A stretch of DNA of 64,000 nucleotides from Competibacter sp963695105 (GTDB lineage Bacteria; Pseudomonadota; Gammaproteobacteria; Competibacterales; Competibacteraceae), in the NCBI GenBank assembly GCA_963695105.1, contig CAVOGC010000014.1, positions 7,585-71,584 of the forward strand, written 5' to 3'. Below, piece by piece: positions 17,043 through 25,543 of this stretch. Position numbers and translations under genes: made by a program. Numbering within the stretch: position 1 is the first letter of the stretch; the number at the start of each line of letters is the position of its first letter. The notes beneath the pieces are model-generated. The model was not told where the DNA came from, did no database searches, and worked only from the letters and a program-made list of their open reading frames with translations.

Positions 17043-18413
17043 TCATAACAGCGGCTTCAAGCGCGCCAGGATGTCGTCGCGGGCCTGGGCCAGCAGCGAT
17101 TCGCGGTCCAGACTATCGAGGATGTCCTGCACCACCCGCTTCGGCCCTCCCTCGCCCCAGGACTTGCCCTGGGCGAAATACTGCTCGGCCGCCCGACCGA
17201 CCACGTAGGTGCCGTACCAGGCCACCGCGCCCTGCGCCCCGGCGGTCACCACCGTCGATAACCCCAGACTGATGCCCTTGAGTGCCGCCGCCACCAGATT
17301 CATGACCCAGACCGTGCCCATCAGAAACACCAGTTGGGTGAAGATGGTCTTGAGCAGCGCCCCCGCCTCGACCCGGTTGATCGGCAGGCCGTAGACCCGG
17401 CCAAGATGCACGATCATCGCCGCGTCGGTGGCGACCGCCGCCAGGATGTCGGCGATCGGAATGGGGTTCAGCGCCACCGCCACGCCCTTGGCCAGGCAAT
17501 ACTTGCGCACCACCTTTTCGGCCAGGTCGCGGCGGATGGCGACGATCTCGCGGGTCAAGCGGTCGGAGAAGCGGCCGGCGAACAAGCCGGCGTTAAGCGC
17601 CGCCATGGTCTTGCCTTCGGCCTTGAGGATGTCCCAGATCCGCTCGCGCAACGCGGTCACGTCGGCCGGCGGCCGGCGGCGGGTCTCGGTCTCGTTGCCT
17701 TCGGCATCCACCAGGATCACGATCCGCTCGGCCGGCTGGGCGGCGGCGGTCAGAATGTCCCGCGGCTGGATCAGCCCCGCGCCGCGCCGGCGCAGCGCCT
17801 CCAGCAGCAGCTCGCGATCGGCCTGGGTGTAGCGATCGACTTTGTTCAGCACCAGCACCAGCCGCTGGGCCGCATCCTTCAACTGCCGCAGCGCCTTCAG
17901 CTCGGTATCGGTGATATCGCCGTCCACCACGAACATGACCAGATCGCTGCGGCTCGCCACGTCGTGGGCGAGCTGCTCGCGGGTTTCGCCGGACACTTCG
18001 TTGATGCCGGGGGTGTCGATCAGGAACACCCCGCCGGCATCGTATTCCTGCCAGCGGGCGTGAGTGGCGCGGGTGGTCTCGCCGTGCAGCGGGCTGGTCG
18101 AAAACCGCGTCTCGCCCAGCAGGGCGTTGAGCAGCGCCGACTTGCCGACGCTGACCCGGCCGAACACGGCGATATGGATATGGCCCTGTTCGATCTTTTC
18201 CAGCAACACTTGCAGTTGCCGGTACTCCTCCGCCAGCGCCGCGCGCACCGGCGGCGGCACCCGCTGATCGTCCAGCAGCTCGCGCAGGCTCTCGCGGGCC
18301 AGGGCCAGATGCCCGTCACCGTTAGCCGGTTGCGGTTCCAGCACCTTCATCGCCTCGCTGTCGCGTCCAAACCAGTTGGGCCAAACGCTTTGCACGCGCT
18401 TCCAGATTTTCAC
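17043..18413 (-). CDS. GTPase with C-terminal DUF697 (YcjF-like) membrane domain
   Basis: A 456-residue protein. The G domain (about 75-230) shows P-loop GRVSVGKSA, DTPG (G3) and NKVD (G4), placing it in the Era/dynamin-like TRAFAC branch. The C-terminal 160 residues are hydrophobic with VALNPIPIADILAAVATD, typical of DUF697. It probably associates with the inner membrane. Its start overlaps the 3' end of the preceding GTPase gene by 92 bp if ATG 18413 is used, or by 29 bp with ATG 18350 (MKVLEPQ). It forms a tandem pair with the gene at 18322-19863. Function unknown. Confidence 0.87.
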   Translation of the reverse strand: MKIWKRVQSVWPNWFGRDSEAMKVLEPQPANGDGHLALARESLRELLDDQRVPPPVRAALAEEYRQLQVLLEKIEQGHIHIAVFGRVSVGKSALLNALLGETRFSTSPLHGETTRATHARWQEYDAGGVFLIDTPGINEVSGETREQLAHDVASRSDLVMFVVDGDITDTELKALRQLKDAAQRLVLVLNKVDRYTQADRELLLEALRRRGAGLIQPRDILTAAAQPAERIVILVDAEGNETETRRRPPADVTALRERIWDILKAEGKTMAALNAGLFAGRFSDRLTREIVAIRRDLAEKVVRKYCLAKGVAVALNPIPIADILAAVATDAAMIVHLGRVYGLPINRVEAGALLKTIFTQLVFLMGTVWVMNLVAAALKGISLGLSTVVTAGAQGAVAWYGTYVVGRAAEQYFAQGKSWGEGGPKRVVQDILDSLDRESLLAQARDDILARLKPLL

Positions 18414-19863
18414 TCAAGTCATCCTCGAACATCCGCAAGGTGGGTCCGCTCACCAGGTCGCCACGGCTTTCCAGGGAGCGGGCCACCGCCTTCCCCAGGC
18501 TTTCGAATATCAACCCATAGACCACGGCGTGCAACATGCCGCCCACCACCGTACCCATCCCCGGAAACGCCTTGAACACGTTGCCGACCAGCGCCAGCAG
18601 CAGGTTGAGGCTGCGCTTGATCTGATTGCCGGCCAGATCCAGGAAGCGTTGCATGTCGACCTCGCGCGCCGGCACTTCGTACAGCGCGCACAACTCCTTG
18701 AGCAGATGGATGCCCAGATAGCCCTGGATCAGCACGTCGGTCCCCGGCCCGACCGCCGCCAGCGCGCCAAACACCGCCTTGCGGGAATAGCCCTGGACGA
18801 TCTCCCCGGCCCGCTTGCGTCGGTATTCGGCGACCGCCTCATCCAGCTTCTGTTGGACCAGCACGAACACCGCGGTATCGCGCAAGCCGTCCAGAACTTG
18901 CGGGTCGGTGTCGAGATAGCGCTGCAAGGCGCGACGCAGATCCTCGACCCGCGGCTTGCGCTCGCGCAGGGTGGTCTCCTCGCGGCCATCGTGATAAATG
19001 CGAGTGACTTCTTCCACGCCACCGCACTGCACCGGCGCCACTTCCACCCCCTCGCCCACCCGCTCGATCAAGCGCTCGCGCACCAAATCCAGTTCCTGGC
19101 CAATGAAACGATCGATCTTGTTCAACGCCAAAATCACCGGGCTGCCCAGATCCACCAGCGTCCGCAGCGCCTGATCCTGGTCGCGGGTCAGGTCGCCCTC
19201 GCAGACGTAGATCACTACATGGGCGCGCAGCGCTTCGTCGCGGGCTTCCCGGTCGAGCGTACCGTCCGCTTCGTTCAGACCGGGCAGATCGGCCAGAATC
19301 AGCCGATCCTCGGCCGGGCTGGTCCAAGTGTAATAGGTGACCTCCCGGGTGGTGCCGCCGCGCACGTCGACCGCAACGTCGGTGCCCGGCAGCAAGGCGC
19401 GGATCATCGAGGATTTCCCGGTGCTGATCTCGCCGAACACCGCCACGATAATCTCGCCCGCCGCCCGCCGTCGCTGCAATTCTTCCAACTCGCGGCGGAT
19501 GGCGTCCACCGGTACGCCGGCGGCGTCGCGCACGTCCAGTTCCTTGATCAGGGTCTCTTCGTCCGGCGGCTTGGCGGGGGCGACCGGGCGGGATTTGCCG
19601 GCTGGCCGACCCAGCCGCAACACCCGCCAGACCAGGTAGGCTCCACCCCCGCTCAACAGGCCCAGAATCAGCAGATAGATCACCCAAAACGTGGTGGGCG
19701 CCCGCTGCAGGCGATCCCATACCGACAGTCCGAGATCGGTGATGTACAGCACCAGGACCAGCAGCACCGCAACGCCAACGCTGGCGCCGACGGCCAACAG
19801 CAGGCGGACCGGCAGCCAGGCCCGGGCGGCCGGCGACAGCGACGATTTAAGCGACGGCGACAT
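18322..19863 (-). CDS. Membrane-anchored GTPase with DUF697 domain
   Basis: A 513-residue protein from ATG 19863 (MSPSLKSSLSPAARAW). Two N-terminal transmembrane segments (about 15-40 and 60-80) are followed by a G domain with P-loop GEISTGKSS, DLPG and NKID, then a hydrophobic DUF697-like tail with QGYLGIHLLKELCALY. The longer frame to 19935 has an unconserved leader and would overlap the thioesterase gene deeply; the chosen start overlaps it by 17 bp. With the downstream GTPase it likely forms a heteromeric membrane GTPase pair; that is inference from tandem paralogy. Confidence 0.87.
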   Translation of the reverse strand: MSPSLKSSLSPAARAWLPVRLLLAVGASVGVAVLLVLVLYITDLGLSVWDRLQRAPTTFWVIYLLILGLLSGGGAYLVWRVLRLGRPAGKSRPVAPAKPPDEETLIKELDVRDAAGVPVDAIRRELEELQRRRAAGEIIVAVFGEISTGKSSMIRALLPGTDVAVDVRGGTTREVTYYTWTSPAEDRLILADLPGLNEADGTLDREARDEALRAHVVIYVCEGDLTRDQDQALRTLVDLGSPVILALNKIDRFIGQELDLVRERLIERVGEGVEVAPVQCGGVEEVTRIYHDGREETTLRERKPRVEDLRRALQRYLDTDPQVLDGLRDTAVFVLVQQKLDEAVAEYRRKRAGEIVQGYSRKAVFGALAAVGPGTDVLIQGYLGIHLLKELCALYEVPAREVDMQRFLDLAGNQIKRSLNLLLALVGNVFKAFPGMGTVVGGMLHAVVYGLIFESLGKAVARSLESRGDLVSGPTLRMFEDDLSENLEARAKRLAQLVWTRQRGDEGAGTATG

Positions 19864-20287
19864 CGTGCGGGAACAGATCGAGGAAGGGTTGCGGCACGGC
19901 TTGAACCGCGCGTCTCTGGTAGTCGAAGAACACAATTCCGGTCTTGGCTCGCGCCACTTCGCGCCCGCTGGTCCGCTCGGTCACCCGGTAGACAAAATCG
20001 CAGCCATACTTGTTGAAGTCGACCACCGTCACCGCGATGCCCAGCCTCTCGCCGGGAAAAGCCTCGGATTTATAGAGGACAACGCTGTCGGCCACGACCA
20101 GGCCGAGGCCGAAGATATCCAGTTCGCCCAGTCCGTATTGCGCCAGGAACCGCGCCCGCGCTTCCTGCAACAGGCCCAGCAGGGCATCGTTGCCCACATG
20201 CCCGGCATAATTGATATCGGTGACCCGCACCCGCAACTCGGTGGCAAACGGAAAATCCGCCGGCAGGTCCAATTTGATTCGCGCCAT
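19847..20287 (-). CDS. Acyl-CoA thioesterase, 4HBT hotdog fold
   Basis: A 146-residue single-hotdog protein. VTDINYAGHVGNDALL corresponds to the 4-hydroxybenzoyl-CoA thioesterase/YbgC catalytic helix region. FNKYGCDFVYRV and ARAKTGIVFFDYQ match later strands. It hydrolyses an acyl-CoA thioester; the acyl chain is unknown. It is the first gene of a three-gene minus-strand cluster, its stop lying inside the start region of the downstream GTPase. Confidence 0.88.
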   Translation of the reverse strand: MARIKLDLPADFPFATELRVRVTDINYAGHVGNDALLGLLQEARARFLAQYGLGELDIFGLGLVVADSVVLYKSEAFPGERLGIAVTVVDFNKYGCDFVYRVTERTSGREVARAKTGIVFFDYQRRAVQAVPQPFLDLFPHDVAVA

Positions 20288-20386
20288 GCGCCGCCTCGAC
20301 CTTAATGAAAAATCCGCTTTTCAACTAAAATGTTATGTAAGCCGCCGCACCAGAGAACGGCGTTCGCGACAACGATTGTAAACGAT

Positions 20387-20535
20387 TATGAAGCAAAATC
20401 GGACCGCGCACCCCGATCGGGAGCGTGTAACGCCAGCGGGCGAAACAGGAATATCAAAGGGTGGAACAGGAACGCCAGTGGGCCGAACGCCTGGCGGCTC
20501 AAGTGTGGAAACTGGGCGTCGAGCCGGAAGAGTGA
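20387..20535 (+). pseudogene. C-terminal remnant of a Uma2-family gene
   Basis: In the frame of 20431-20535 the sequence reads as an Arg/Gln/Glu-rich coiled-coil tail ending AERLAAQVWKLGVEPEE and a stop. This is the characteristic C-terminus of Uma2 (DUF820) restriction-endonuclease-like proteins. Upstream, YEAKSDRA in another frame (from 20387) fits the region just before that coiled coil, so at least one frameshift has occurred and the catalytic part is gone. The fragment lies against the end of the PIN gene. The assignment rests on the tail pattern only. Confidence 0.5.
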
Positions 20536-20539
20536 AAGC

Positions 20540-20941
20540 TCATAACCGTGCGTCGTGTCTGGCCAAATCCGTTGGCCATTCCAGGATTCTCCGATCAGCG
20601 GTCACCAACAGCGCGCCGGTAATTATCGTGCTCGCCACGATAAAGCGGTCGGCGGGATCTTGATGCAAGCCTTCAAGCCGCGTTGAGAGCAGCGCGATAC
20701 GTCCATCGACGGCGATTTCCCTGATCCCCGCCTGTAACAAATCCGCGCGCCAACCGTCCACCGCGACGGGTAGCGCGATACGCCCCCGCCGCGCCAACAG
20801 CGCCGACTCCCAAAAACTGATGGCACTAATGGCGACGACATCCGTGCGCCATGTCTGCTCGATCAATTGCCGGGTTTGCGGCCCCAAAGTCTCATCATTC
20901 CGATCCATCCAGAGGAGGGCGTGGGTATCGAGGATGATCAT
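20540..20941 (-). CDS. vapC: PIN-domain toxin, VapC-like
   Basis: A 133-residue PIN-domain ribonuclease-type toxin. It has MIILDTHALLW with the first acidic residue (D5), an acidic residue in SFWESALLA, and DPADRFIVAS with the C-terminal acid pair. VapC toxins cleave tRNA or rRNA using Mg2+. Its ATG overlaps the antitoxin stop (20938-20941, ATGA), giving the normal antitoxin-first operon. No truncation is visible. Confidence 0.9.
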   Translation of the reverse strand: MIILDTHALLWMDRNDETLGPQTRQLIEQTWRTDVVAISAISFWESALLARRGRIALPVAVDGWRADLLQAGIREIAVDGRIALLSTRLEGLHQDPADRFIVASTIITGALLVTADRRILEWPTDLARHDARL

Positions 20942-21168
20942 TCAAGCGCTTTCCAGGCATCTTCCGCAACGGGATCCAGAACATCGCCCATGATCCACAG
21001 GCCCGGATGCAATCCAAAGGGCGAATCCGCCTTTCCGCCGGAATAAGGGCGGAGTTCGGCAATGGGCTTACCGTTCTTGGTAATCACAAGCACTTCGCCG
21101 TTATTCGCGACCTCATCCATCAACCCGAGGCACTTGGCCTTGAATTCGGACGCTTGAATGGTTGGCAT
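20938..21168 (-). CDS. Phd/YefM-family antitoxin
   Basis: A 76-residue antitoxin starting MPTIQASEFKAKCLGLMDEV with NGEVLVITKNGKPIAEL, the Phd/YefM DNA-binding fold. The C-terminal toxin-binding tail is rich in acidic and aromatic residues. It precedes and overlaps the PIN toxin gene. A strong promoter with repeated TGACCA elements lies just upstream, consistent with autorepression by the complex. Confidence 0.9.
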   Translation of the reverse strand: MPTIQASEFKAKCLGLMDEVANNGEVLVITKNGKPIAELRPYSGGKADSPFGLHPGLWIMGDVLDPVAEDAWKALE

Positions 21169-21203
21169 GTCAAACCTCTATCAATTAATTGGTCATATTT
21201 TTG

Positions 21204-21232
21204 ACTATAGACACTAAACTGGTCATTGTCAA
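21204..21232 (-). promoter_or_regulatory. Sigma-70 promoter with TGACCA repeats for the Phd/VapC operon
   Basis: On the minus strand TTGACA (21232-21227) is separated by exactly 17 bp from TATAGT (21209-21204), a near-consensus promoter 36 bp before the antitoxin start. ATGACCA occurs twice in the same orientation, once just inside the -35 element and once downstream of the -10 (about 21190-21197), and is a plausible operator for the Phd-type antitoxin. Confidence 0.75.
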
Positions 21233-21474
21233 TGCGGCTGTCGCTCCAATAAGCGATCATGGAAAAAAACGGACCGCCACTCGACCACCAACAGCGGCGA
21301 GTTTCACCAATCGCTACAATTTCAAGCAGCGACCAGCGAGGCGTGGCGGGCGTTCCGCGGGAAGGCCGGGAACAGGGATTCGCGAGGATGCAGTCGAACC
21401 CTGCGATTGCGGCGGTGGCGAGAGCGCCGGAATAACAAGACCTTTCAATCTGGCATTGGCGGAGGAACCCCTGG

Positions 21475-24400
21475 ATGCCGCACGATTCTGACCAAGGCGA
21501 TCGAGGCGGACACCCTCACCGAACGCGCGCGGCGCGCGCCGGGCGTTCCCCCGCGCCGGCGCCGGCCAAGCTGGCGCGGCCCCGCCTGCACCTTGTCGCC
21601 GAGCGCGAACGTCTGCTCTCGCTGCTCGATGCACGATGCCAATACCCGCTGGTCTGGATCGCCGGGCCGCCCGGCGCCGGGAAAACCACGCTGGTCGCGA
21701 GCTACCTGCACACGCGCAAGCTGCCGGGCCTCTGGTATCAGGTCGACGCGGGCGACGGCGATCCGGCCACGCTGTTTTACTACCTGCGTCAGACGCTCAC
21801 TGCCCCTCGTCACGCCCGCCTGCCGCTGTTCACCCCGGAATATCTGCCCGATTTGCCCGGCTTCGCCCGCCGATTCTTCCGCGAACTGTTCGCCCGGCTG
21901 CCGCGGCCGGCGTTCCTTGTGCTGGACAATTTCCACGAAGCGTCAGAGGGCGCGCCGTTTCGGGTCGTCTGGCGCGAGGCCCCGGCGCAGATCCCGGAAG
22001 GCGTCAATCTCCTGATCGTCAGCCGCCTGGAGCCGCCCACCGAGTGGGCTCGCCTGCAAGTCAACGGACTCCTGGCCGTGGTGGACGCGCAAGACTTGCG
22101 CCTGACCCTGGAAGAAACCCGGACGATCATGGCGCTTCGCGCGCCCCTGCCGGAAACCGCCGTACCGGCCCTGCACGAGCAATCCAGAGGCTGGGCCGCG
22201 GGGCTCACGCTGCTGCTGGAGCACGTCCGCAAAACCGGCATCCCGACCGATGCTCCGAACCAGACCTCCCCGCAGGCGCTGTTCGACTACTTCGCGACCG
22301 AAATTTTCGCCAGCGCGGGCGAAGAAGTCAGGAATCTCTGGCTGCGCACGGCCTATTTACCGCGCTTCACCGCGCAGACGGCCCGGGCGCTGAGCGGGTG
22401 CGAACACGCCGATGGGCTGCTCGACGCGCTCTCCCGTCAAGGCTATTTGGTCGAACGGCGTAGCACGTCGGCGACCGTTTATCAGTATCACGCCCTGTTC
22501 CGGTCCTTCCTGCGGCATCAAGTCGAAAGCTACCCGCCACCCGAACGCCGGGATCTGATCCTTGCCTCGGCTCGGGCGCTCGCCGTCCAGGGCGAACCCG
22601 AAGCGGCATTTACCCTGTTTTCCGAAAGCGCGGACTGGGACGCGGCCGGCGGACTGATTCTGGCGCACGCCCCCGACCTGTTCGGCCAGGGCCGCTGGCG
22701 GACGCTGCAAGGATGGCTCGATGCCTTGCCGCGCGCGACGGTCGAGGCCACGCCCTGGCTGCTGTTCTGGTTCGGCGCCTGCCAGGCTCAGACCGTTCCC
22801 GGCAGTGGCCGCGCGACGCTGGAACGGGCCTACGCCCGTTTCCGCGCGGTCGAGGACGTGGTCGGCCAGGCTCTGAGCGCCTGTGCGGTACTGGAAAGCC
22901 ATTACGTGGAATGGGGCAATTTCGCTCATCGCGAAAAATGGATCGACGCGCTCGAACACCTGCTGGGGCAAAACCCCGACTTTCCCTCTCCCAACATCGA
23001 ACTGCGCGTCTGGTCTGGCCTGCTGCTGGCGCTATCGTATCTCAGGCCACAGCATCCGCTGGCGCCCGTCAGCGCCGAACGAGTTTGGCAACTGTGCCGC
23101 CTGGAGCTGCCGGTGGGCGAAAGACTGATGGCCGCCACCTGGCTGCTGTTCTACCTCTCGACCATGGAAGACGTCGAACGCGCCCGCGCCGCCGCCATCG
23201 AATTCGCGCCGCTGGCCCTTTCCGCCGAGACGCCACCACTCCAGAAGGCGGCCTGGAACTGGTCGCTCCTGACGCACTACACGAATTTGGCGGACTTTGC
23301 GCGATGGCGGCAGGAAAACCTGGACGTGCAGGCCCTGGTGACGGAAGCCGGCTTGGGCTATATGCTGAGGGCGCTGAGGCTATTCGAAGCCTGGGCGTTG
23401 CTCGGGAGCGGCGACCTCGCGGCAGCCGCCGCGCTTCTGGACAAGCTGGCCAACGAAATCGACCGCGCTCGATCCAATGATATCGCCCTCTATCAATTTC
23501 TCCTGTCCTGGCTCGCGCTGTTGCGGGAGCGCCCGCGCACGGCGCTGGAGCATGCCCGGAAATCGGTGGAGATCGTCCGGGAACTGGCCAGCGTCGGTCC
23601 GGTGATTTGCGCCCTTGGCGCCTATTCCCGCGCCCTCGCCGAATGCGGCGAAACCGGGAAGGCGGTTGCGGTCGCCAAGGAGGCGACGGCCTGGGTGAGC
23701 GCCCCGGGCAGCGGCGCCTTGCGCTTCAACGCCCTGTTGTTCGAAGCCGATGCCTTGCGCCTGCATGGCCAGCACGAAGAGTCCCTGACGGTTCTGGCCG
23801 AGGCTTTCGCCACCGGATGCCGGGGTGGTTTGCTCGGTTGCCCCCTCTGGCTGCCGAAGATGATGGCGCGGTTGTGCGCGGACGCATTGGCCGTCGGCAT
23901 CGAAACCGAATACGTCGAACTGCTCATTCACAAGCGAGGACTTGTGGCGCCGGGGGCCGACGTCGAGCGGTGGCCGTGGCCGGTGCGGGTCTACACCCTC
24001 GGACGGTTTGCCCTGGTGCTGGACGGCCAGCCGCTCAAAGCGTCCGGCAAGCCGCAGCATCGCCCGCTGGAATTGCTCAAGGCGCTGGTCGCCCTGGGCG
24101 GGCGGGAGGTGCACGGCGAGGCATTGCTCGAAGCGCTATGGCCAGATGCCTCGGGTCCCGGCGCACAAAAGACCCTGCAAATCACGATACGGCGGTTGCG
24201 CGAGTTGCTCGGCGGCGCCGAGACACTGCGGGTGCACGACGGCAAGCTGACCCTGGACGCCGGTCGCTGCTGGGTCGATGTCTGGGCGCTGGAGCGGATG
24301 CTGAACCGAGCCAGGGATGCGCTGGCTCATGGCGTTTGGGACGGCGCCGGCCAGCGCGTGCTGGCCGAGGCGCAGCGACTCTATCAGGGGCACTTTCTTG

Positions 24401-24726
24401 TCGGCGAGCCCGACCAGCCCTGGCTCATCGGCCGACGCGAACGCTTGCGCGAGCGCCTGCTCCGCGTGCTGGACAAAGCCGGCCTGCAACTGGAACGGGC
24501 GCGCCGCTTTGCCGAAGCGCAGGCGCTGTACGAACAGGCCGTGGATGTCGAACCGCTGGCCGAGGAACTGTACCGCCGGCTCATGGTTTGCTTGTCCGCC
24601 CAGGGCCGCCGCGCCGAGGCGATGGAGGTTTACCGCCGCTGCCGCCGGCAGTTGTCCGTCTTGCTGGGCATCCCCACCGCCGCCGCGACCGATGCGCTCT
24701 ATCGGAGCCTTGCCAGTGGCAAATAA
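21475..24726 (+). CDS. MalT-like ATPase regulator with C-terminal BTAD domain
   Basis: A 1083-residue signal-transduction ATPase. The N-terminal STAND/AAA NTPase has Walker A GPPGAGKTT (64-72) and FLVLDNFHE as Walker B. Helical TPR-like repeats span about 350-820. The C-terminus is a winged-helix domain (about 838-930, RVYTLGRFALVLDGQ...) followed by a bacterial transcriptional activation domain (about 940-1083). GGAGG lies 9 bp before ATG 21475. Such proteins activate target operons on ligand binding. No obvious target is adjacent. A degenerate second copy of its last 80 residues lies at 25544-25804. Confidence 0.88.
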   Translation: MPHDSDQGDRGGHPHRTRAARAGRSPAPAPAKLARPRLHLVAERERLLSLLDARCQYPLVWIAGPPGAGKTTLVASYLHTRKLPGLWYQVDAGDGDPATLFYYLRQTLTAPRHARLPLFTPEYLPDLPGFARRFFRELFARLPRPAFLVLDNFHEASEGAPFRVVWREAPAQIPEGVNLLIVSRLEPPTEWARLQVNGLLAVVDAQDLRLTLEETRTIMALRAPLPETAVPALHEQSRGWAAGLTLLLEHVRKTGIPTDAPNQTSPQALFDYFATEIFASAGEEVRNLWLRTAYLPRFTAQTARALSGCEHADGLLDALSRQGYLVERRSTSATVYQYHALFRSFLRHQVESYPPPERRDLILASARALAVQGEPEAAFTLFSESADWDAAGGLILAHAPDLFGQGRWRTLQGWLDALPRATVEATPWLLFWFGACQAQTVPGSGRATLERAYARFRAVEDVVGQALSACAVLESHYVEWGNFAHREKWIDALEHLLGQNPDFPSPNIELRVWSGLLLALSYLRPQHPLAPVSAERVWQLCRLELPVGERLMAATWLLFYLSTMEDVERARAAAIEFAPLALSAETPPLQKAAWNWSLLTHYTNLADFARWRQENLDVQALVTEAGLGYMLRALRLFEAWALLGSGDLAAAAALLDKLANEIDRARSNDIALYQFLLSWLALLRERPRTALEHARKSVEIVRELASVGPVICALGAYSRALAECGETGKAVAVAKEATAWVSAPGSGALRFNALLFEADALRLHGQHEESLTVLAEAFATGCRGGLLGCPLWLPKMMARLCADALAVGIETEYVELLIHKRGLVAPGADVERWPWPVRVYTLGRFALVLDGQPLKASGKPQHRPLELLKALVALGGREVHGEALLEALWPDASGPGAQKTLQITIRRLRELLGGAETLRVHDGKLTLDAGRCWVDVWALERMLNRARDALAHGVWDGAGQRVLAEAQRLYQGHFLVGEPDQPWLIGRRERLRERLLRVLDKAGLQLERARRFAEAQALYEQAVDVEPLAEELYRRLMVCLSAQGRRAEAMEVYRRCRRQLSVLLGIPTAAATDALYRSLASGK

Positions 24727-24827
24727 CGCTCGGCCCGGTCGCGCTTCGGCCTCGGCTTGCGGTCCTTTCATCTCGCCTCAGTCGCGCTTATCGCTTTCTT
24801 CATCCGCCGAAAAATATTGAACGGATG

Positions 24828-25217
24828 CTACTCTCGCAAGCGCTGCTCGGCGGCCTGGGCCAAAAAGCCGCTTCGGGACAGGTGATGGGCAGCGGCATAG
24901 CGGTCGATGCGAACCACCAACGATGCCGGCAACGACACATTCAACCGGACGCGACGTGGATTGATCCGCTCAAGATCGATGTCAGCCAGCAGCCACGTAC
25001 CCCCGGTATAGGCCGGATCGCGCGCCAGCACCTCCAGCGGGGTGGGCGGCGGAACATTGTCCGTCTCGCCCTCGAAATAAACCTCGACGGCCTCCTGGAT
25101 CAAGCGCGGCAGGTCGGCCCAATCGTCGGCCGCCGAGAAACAGCCGGGGAAATCCGGGAACGTCACGCCGTGTGCGTGGTTCTCGTCGCCGGGATGAACA
25201 TACACCGGATAAAGCAT
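24828..25217 (-). CDS. hicB: HicB-family antitoxin
   Basis: A 129-residue protein starting MLYPVYVHPGDENHAHGVTF. The N-terminal HicB fold shows FPDFPGCFSAADDW, and the C-terminal part (NVSLPASLVVRIDRYAA) is a ribbon-helix-helix DNA-binding domain. It neutralises HicA and represses the operon. The start at 25217 follows the HicA stop by 1 bp. The longer upstream frame is the frameshifted hicA gene read out of phase. The gene appears intact. Confidence 0.88.
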   Translation of the reverse strand: MLYPVYVHPGDENHAHGVTFPDFPGCFSAADDWADLPRLIQEAVEVYFEGETDNVPPPTPLEVLARDPAYTGGTWLLADIDLERINPRRVRLNVSLPASLVVRIDRYAAAHHLSRSGFLAQAAEQRLRE

Positions 25218-25218
25218 C

Positions 25219-25408
25219 TCAATCCCACTCCCAACCCGCCTGTCGGTAGATGTTGCGCTAAGGTACCGGGCGCGATGTCCTTGCGCGGATGCGGCACGAC
25301 CACATAACCTGGCTTGCCGGGGTGTTTGAACTTGGCGTGGTCGCCTTTGCCGCCGACACGCACCCACCCCTCATGCTCCAGCCGTTTGATGATCGAAGCG
25401 CTATTCAT
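25219..25408 (-). pseudogene. hicA: HicA toxin gene with a 1-bp frameshift
   Basis: From ATG 25408 the reading frame gives MNSASIIKRLEHEGW, GKGDHAKFKHP with the catalytic His, and VPHPRKDIAPGTL, all HicA features. After GTL the frame goes wrong. Dropping one base (about 25258) restores RNIYRQAGWEWD and a TGA at 25221-25219, the canonical HicA C-terminus, 1 bp before hicB. The total of 190 bp is 3n+1, as expected for a single insertion. The catalytic core is still encoded, but as it stands translation would read through hicB's start region in the wrong frame. Real mutation or sequencing error cannot be separated here. Confidence 0.8.
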
Positions 25409-25410
25409 GG

Positions 25411-25426
25411 TGTGTAGTTTTACACA
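25411..25426. promoter_or_regulatory. Inverted repeat, candidate HicB operator
   Basis: The perfect inverted repeat TGTGTA-GTTT-TACACA lies 3 bp upstream of the hicA ATG. Ribbon-helix-helix HicB antitoxins usually bind short inverted repeats in their own promoter, so this is a good operator candidate. Confidence 0.5.
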
Positions 25427-25543
25427 ACCCATTCCTTCTAACCAGTAGTCTGCCAAGGCATTGTTGCGGGAATCGCCGACGCCGCCTACCGTGGATTCGA
25501 TCCCGACCTCGGCCAAGCTCTCGGTAGGACGGATCGAGGCGCG

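Noticed and set aside
20388..20663. 91-codon plus-strand reading frame
   Set aside because: It runs antisense into the PIN gene and out of phase with the Uma2 tail; no domain-like composition.
24828..25367. Long 179-codon version of HicB
   Set aside because: The first 50 codons are hicA read in the wrong frame; the true start is ATG 25217.
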